Below are positions 59,301-64,000 of a stretch of DNA of 64,000 bases, one piece after another. Source of the stretch: Lepisosteus oculatus (taxonomy: Eukaryota > Chordata > Actinopteri > Semionotiformes > Lepisosteidae). How positions within the stretch are numbered: the first letter of the stretch is position 1; every line of letters begins with the position of its first letter. A model generated the notes under the pieces. The model did no database searches. It worked only from the letters and a program-made list of their open reading frames with translations, and was not told the origin of the DNA. Location: the NCBI RefSeq assembly GCF_040954835.1, contig NC_090718.1:12167532-12231531 (forward strand). Direction: 5' to 3'. The position numbers and the translations under genes were made by a program.

Positions 59301-62300
59301 AGTTTTTGGTTTAAAAAACCGACAGGTCCATTTTAAATGCACTTCTCCATAGTTTCCACTTGTGTCATCTGGTTTATGATTCACTATTACAAGTTAAGTG
59401 ACCTGGGTGTGTTTATGATGGTGAATGCTACTAATTACAGTGAAGTAAAGGCTTTGTTGACATTTACCAGAAACTAAAGGCAATTTCTATTCCTACTCCA
59501 GCTATTATTCCATAGGCCTTTAAAACTTGAGTGAGATTATTCTCTGGAAAACCTTTCCTTCTAATTTAATTTATTGGCTTGTATAGCCAATTCCTTTATT
59601 ACTAACGACACAAACTTATGAGTTAAGCAACAGAATGAGGGTTAGGGTCTGATCAGGAAGTGTAATCAGAGGGATGCTAGTGCTTTGCTTTCTCCCACTC
59701 TCTCCAGACGGGCCCAGGGCAGTGAACGTGACTCTCCTCTCTGCCTATGTGGGCGGCCAGCATGTGCTGTCCCAGAATGCTGTGCGGTTGTCAGTGGGCG
59801 CCCCTCTGGCTGTGTCCTGCTCCGCTGATGGTAACCCCCCGCCCAGGACAGAGTGGGTGAGGGCCGGTGAGGGGGTGCTGACAGGGGGGGAAACTGGACC
59901 TGGACAGACCCCCTTGATCGAGGCTGTGCAGAAGGAGCACGAGGGGGTGTACTGGTGTGTAGCCGAGAACAGCTATGGACAGAGGAACGTCAGCTTCACC
60001 CTGCACGTTTCTGAAAGCCCAGGTACACGTTCGACTGAAACACTTCTCACACAATGCTGTTTAAATTTAAAGGAATACACATAAATCATATTATTTCTGA
60101 CCGCTTCCAGCCACATTCTACACTAATCAAAGAACACGAACATGTTTTATAGGAATTATTGGACAACTGAAGCAAAATAACAGAAGCCTCTGTATTTATA
60201 TGCGGTGAAGTGACGTGAATTTTAACAGTGGGATGAGAACCTTGGCTCAGCACAGGTGTAGGTTTTGTGATGATAAAATAATCAGGATGTAATTTAACAC
60301 CACATGTTAAGAGGCAGTGAAAATAAAAGCCAAGACGCTGTGTGAAAAGTTGTTTTTCATGGCATGCATCAGCAGGTGCATGACGGTCACTGAAGCAAAA
60401 GGGAGTCTGATGCAGACGGCACTTTCAAAAAAAGGAAATTTGTGGGAGGAAAGGCAAAGTGTAATTGAAACCTGCAGAAATGCCCTTTTTACGTAGTCAT
60501 CAGCTGAGCTTTTATGGTTTCCAAGGCCTACACACGATCAGAGCTGACTGTCTGGTTTGACACAGGAAAGCCAGAAAAATATGACAAAGGCTCATATTAG
60601 ACCAGTCTGCTGATTTTGCGATTGTGTCCTAGTTTAGAAGGTGTGCTTACATTTACAAGAAAATCACACCAGACCTGCAAGCAGGAGTGGAATTTGTTGC
60701 AAACTCATAGCAGGGATCAATCAAGCTTATTAACTCTCACATTTTCTATTTCAGTTTCCGATCGAGGTTGGTAATCACATGAAAACACTCCAGTTATATT
60801 CGTGGTCTTCTGTTCTGTATTGTCAAAATGTGTCGTTAATTGCATTGTTAAGCGCCTTGGGGCAACCCTGTTGTGAAAGGCGCTATATAAAAATAAATTG
60901 AATTTAATATTTCAGTTTGTGGTTACAAGGGAATGTGTAACTTTCTTTCTGAAGTTCTTTATTGCAGCCAAGGCCGGTGTTGAATGCGTAAGCCATTAGC
61001 TCACCTCCAATATGGCGGAGGTGTGTTATGTGATGTGAAGGAATTGTAAAAAAAATAGGATATTGACTTATTCTCCGTGTGAAAAGCAGATGACCCAGTG
61101 CTCTCACATCGGCTATTAATATATATTTTTTATCTTCAGCCCTATCAGGTTATATCCCCTTAGTTTACGGCCTCATCACAGTTCCTGTCCTCTTATTATT
61201 GGTCATCATCATCGTTTGCCTGTGTAAGAATAATGAATTCAGGAAAAAGGAGAAGGCACATGGAGCTCAGCCTCTTTCAGGTATGTGCATGTAGAAAGGT
61301 GCACTCCTGCTGTTGAGACTGTACGGTAGTGCTGAACTAAATTAGCCGAGTCAGTGCTGCTGCTTCACAGTTTTGGGTTCATGGGCTCAGCTCCAGCCTT
61401 GGATGTCTGTGTGTGTGGAGCTTGCATGTTCTGTCCGTGCCCAGGTGGGGTTTCCTGGCTATTTCTCAGAAACACGCTGTTTAGCTTTGACGGGTCTCTC
61501 TAATGTTCTCTATTCTCCATGGCTCTATGGTGGATTCTCTGTGCATCTGGGAGAGTCTCTGCCACAGATTTTGGATAACAGATGGACTTGTGATGTGAGC
61601 CCAAGATCACCAGCTGATTTACTTTTTTACACTTAACATAAAATAGATCCAATCTCACCATTTTAGTTTTCTTCGTTCTCCTGTTCAGCTCTTCATTTAA
61701 GAATTTGAATGCTTTAATTTTAAGTTGTCAGGCACCAGGTTAACTCTGCTTTTATTCCTCTTCACAGGTCAGGAATCACAGAGGTAAGCCTGTCACTTTA
61801 CAGAAGGTTATGTCAACTATTCAGACGGTAGAAAAGGATGCAGGAAATAACCTTCAAAGCTATCCTATTTAGCGAGATGTACCCATTTGATAATTTTAAT
61901 CTATGCTTCCCTTTGAGCTAAAACAAGACATCTGCACACTGCAATGAAGAAATAAGAGGTTCAGTTGCTCAGTTTCCAATCCTTTGAGTATCTCCTGGCT
62001 CTCTTTCACTGGCACACAGCATCAGAACATCATGTTTGCCGGTCTCTCCTGGAAGCTGGAGGTACCTTGAAATGAAGAATATGATACTTCAATTTTAACA
62101 AGAAAACTGTGAACTCTTAAAGCTCCAAAACCAAAAGGCTTACATCAAGTATTATGAATTTGGATTCCACACTAGGAAGCGATAATATTTTCGGCAGCAA
62201 TGTATCAATTGTAAGCTCCATTCGCCCAAAACTTTTCATGCCTAATACAAATCCATACAGAAACCACTGTGACCGAACTAAAAAGTCAGCAGTCTGGGCT

Positions 62301-63287
62301 GAAGAGCTGGCATTCACTTTTCTTATTAAACCCTGCCAACTTCTTTTCTGCTAGCCTCTTTTTTCTGGTACAATTTCTGCCACACCAAGCCAAAGTACGC
62401 ACTGTGTCCCTCCAGTAACGAGGCAGTAACCAGGAGTCGCCTGTACTGCACTCGGGTTTGGGTGTGAAGCCGCAGTATCGACTGCTTCTAATCTCTCCGC
62501 GTCGTGTACACCTGAACGTTGGAGACCACGCACAGAGACCCCAGCATTGCAGTTAGCTTCAAAGAGCACCTCGGCACGGCTGACCACCTGTAGGGAAAGT
62601 ACATTTAGTCACATCGAACGATTGCACCAGTTAAGAGTGTCAGCTACAGAGCTTCCTGTAGCTTTGATCTCGGCTGTTATGTAAATATGATTAATGCGGA
62701 GGTTTTGTGGTGTTTGGTGGTGTTGGTTGGCGACTTGATACCTGCACGTTTTTTGGAAAATATCAATTACATTTCAAGCGCTTCCCCTCCCCAACCCACA
62801 GGCACTTTTGGCGAATTCACTTGGTTTCTGCAGAAGGGCGTCTTTTATGTTTGTACAGTACTGGCAAAAAGTGCAAAACCCCGCTCACACCAACGCAAAT
62901 GTAAAATGGCTGAGTGTGTGTTAAAGCAGAGGAAGAGACGTCTTTTGCGAGTTTCAGAACACACTGGCTGCGGCATCTGGTTTTTCTTTTCATTTGCGTA
63001 AATAGTAGATTACCGTGCTGTTACCTGCCGCTGAATTAAACAGGCTGTCCGTGTTTGATTTTGTACACAGGGTATAATTTTAATAAATGAGCTTTTTGTT
63101 TTAGTTTCATAGTGGTTAAAATCATGACTGACCGATTGTCCGATGTGTAACTACAGTTGTGGTATCAGTCAATCGTCTATGGATGTGTGCTACATGCCTT
63201 TGTGGTGTCATTGTATCAGTTATTGTGTATCTTTTTTTCCTGTTCTCAGACAAACAGCCCCCGATGAGGGACAGGCATCAACAGAAG
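53315..63287 (+). CDS. Ig-superfamily receptor B (V-C1-I, membrane, multi-exon tail), 3' incomplete
   Basis: Exons: signal peptide 53315-53390 (MVCAEGFVSLQLLFLFIQLL), V 58117-58455, C1 58857-59165, I/C2 59708-60022, membrane 61140-61280, then short tail exons 61768-61783 and 63250-63287; phases agree and no stop occurs in 411 codons. The gene continues past the window. The V, C1 and I exons differ from copy A by only about ten residues, with C1 intact (SCEASH). The V domain has four cysteines and a GSGTRVSVY J-like end but Phe where the core Trp is usual (GKFFTLE). The membrane segment VYGLITVPVLLLLVIIIVCL has no charge and is followed by KNNEFRKKEK. No tyrosine, so no ITIM or ITAM, is in the visible tail. 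The 4.7-kb first intron makes the link to the signal exon the weakest step. Confidence 0.75.
53690..54010 (+). repeat. Locally duplicated block, copy 1
   Basis: 'acagaatttaatccataggt' and 'cattaagaacagtgcgtatt', followed later by 'atctatcattcatgtaatat' and 'ggtgagcacagtaaatagtc', recur at about 55035-55270 with substitutions and in a different order. It is inside the first intron of receptor B. Confidence 0.6.
55035..55270 (+). repeat. Locally duplicated block, copy 2
   Basis: 'atctgtctgcatctatcatc' and 'ggtgagcataataaatattc' come first, then 'acagaatttaatccgtcggt' and 'tattaagaacagtgcatggc'. This is the reverse segment order of copy 1, as expected if the period of a tandem duplication spans both segments. 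Confidence 0.55.
55615..56031 (-). other. Unrecognised open frame in a GC-richer island
   Basis: A minus-strand frame of 138 codons lies in a patch (about 55615-55870) that is clearly GC-richer than the AT-rich intron around it. Its C-terminal half is Cys- and Ser-rich (GLSCSSFRMCSTGLCLQPCD). I recognise no family. It could be a decayed processed copy of an mRNA or chance. Confidence 0.2.
59180..59395 (+). repeat. Unclassified interspersed repeat in the C1-I intron of receptor B
   Basis: 'tccattttaaatgcacttct' and 'ccatagtttccacttgtgtc' match the order of the repeat at 31065-31240. It is absent from the matching intron of copy A, so it either inserted after the split or the introns have separate histories. 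Confidence 0.55.
60800..60905 (+). mobile_element. LINE L2-like 3' tail
   Basis: 'gtggtcttctgttctgtatt' and 'ggcgctatataaaaataaat' closely match the tail at 50870-50995. Confidence 0.65.
61350..61600 (+). mobile_element. Decayed SINE, family B
   Basis: 'gtgctgctgcttcacagttt' (head), 'gtgtgtgtggagcttgcatg' and 'ctgtgcatctgggagagtct' follow the family-B order with heavy decay, in an intron of the tail of receptor B. Confidence 0.5.
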
Positions 63288-64000
63288 GTATTCAATTACA
63301 TATTGTTTTAATGTAATGCTTATAAAACCTTGCAGAAATTTGCATGCAGGGCATTTTTCTTGTTGCCTCGCTGTGATAGATAATAGAAAATTTCGCACTG
63401 TGCTTTTAATACGGGGGTGCAGTCGATTTTATTGTAGATTCACGGGCTACCGCAATCGACAGTTTTCACTTCCCAGAGCAGCCGATTCTTTCTCAAACCG
63501 TCCGTCAGACATTGCACGTCCATGGTATGAACCAATTCCGCTCTTAGCCTGCAGATCGGTGAAAGGACTGAGCAAAGACTGTGAGGACATCAGGGGACGA
63601 GGAAGGCCATGGAGTTATTGAACAAACCGCTACAGCTCCGTGCGCTCTAGAATCGTTCTCTGGTTTTAAGACATACAACACTTTGTAATGTTGTGTGTAG
63701 TAACTTTCAGTAAAATCCAGATTCGTAATATTAGGCAGAAATATTTAAACACAAGTAAAACAAGTAATTAAAATAAAAACAAGTAAATAAAGTGGGGATA
63801 GAATACTTTTCTTTTTCAAACTGGCACTGACTGGTGCATTAAAACGTACCAGTATTAATGATGCAAGCTGCAATTTGTATGCCACCCCACTTATTTGAAG
63901 CTGTCGTTTACAGAGGAGAGTTTTGCCTTACCCCCCACCACACAGTTCCTGTTTAAATGCAGCAGAAAACCCCACTTTGGGGAGAAGTGACTCAGCTGAT
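63288..64000 (+). other. Intronic end of window, Ig receptor B
   Basis: After the exon ending at 63287 I found no further exon with the right phase and no named repeat. The remaining tail exons are expected to the right of the window. Confidence 0.35.

Overview
The window is vertebrate genomic DNA, most likely from a ray-finned fish. The genes are split by introns, several fish-type SINE families and (TAA)n-linked repeats are present, and the encoded proteins align along their length with vertebrate families recalled from memory. The repeat mix would suit a non-teleost fish such as gar or bowfin, but that is inference. No prokaryotic, CRISPR or operon features were seen.

Region 1 (1-29.3 kb) is a compact block of conserved genes: the 3' end of slc37a4 (+), trappc4 (-), rps25 (+), cenatac (-), foxr1 (-) and upk2 (-). 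The order matches the human 11q23.3 series SLC37A4-TRAPPC4-RPS25-CENATAC-FOXR1-UPK2. For every gene from trappc4 to cfap45 I could assemble complete exon chains with consistent phases: trappc4 219 aa, rps25 125 aa, cenatac 356 aa, foxr1 289 aa, upk2 180 aa. trappc4 and rps25 are head to head, with 208 bp between start codons.

Region 2 (29.3-34 kb) has no recognisable gene. It holds SINE and other repeat copies and, at its end, two X-box-like sites just upstream of cfap45. Human synteny would predict BCL9L after UPK2. Here cfap45 follows, a gene at 1q23 in human, so the window crosses a synteny junction relative to human.

Region 3 (34-43 kb) is cfap45 (+), 12 coding exons and 545 aa, a ciliary doublet-microtubule inner protein. 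Its introns carry SINEs and a THAP-like transposon fragment.

Region 4 (44-64 kb) is AT-rich and holds two tandem immunoglobulin-superfamily receptor genes with the layout signal peptide, V, C1, I/C2, transmembrane. Their ectodomain exons and parts of their introns are nearly identical, while signal-peptide and membrane/tail exons are unrelated. Copy A has a lysine at its membrane segment, a ten-residue tail and an in-frame stop in its C1 exon. Copy B has an uncharged membrane segment and a longer multi-exon tail that runs off the window. This looks like a paired activating/inhibitory-type receptor set and is the most interesting system here.

Repeats throughout include two tRNA-derived SINE families, a TIR-flanked hAT element, LINE 3' fragments, a foldback element, a solo-LTR-like fossil and an unclassified (TAA)n-headed family.
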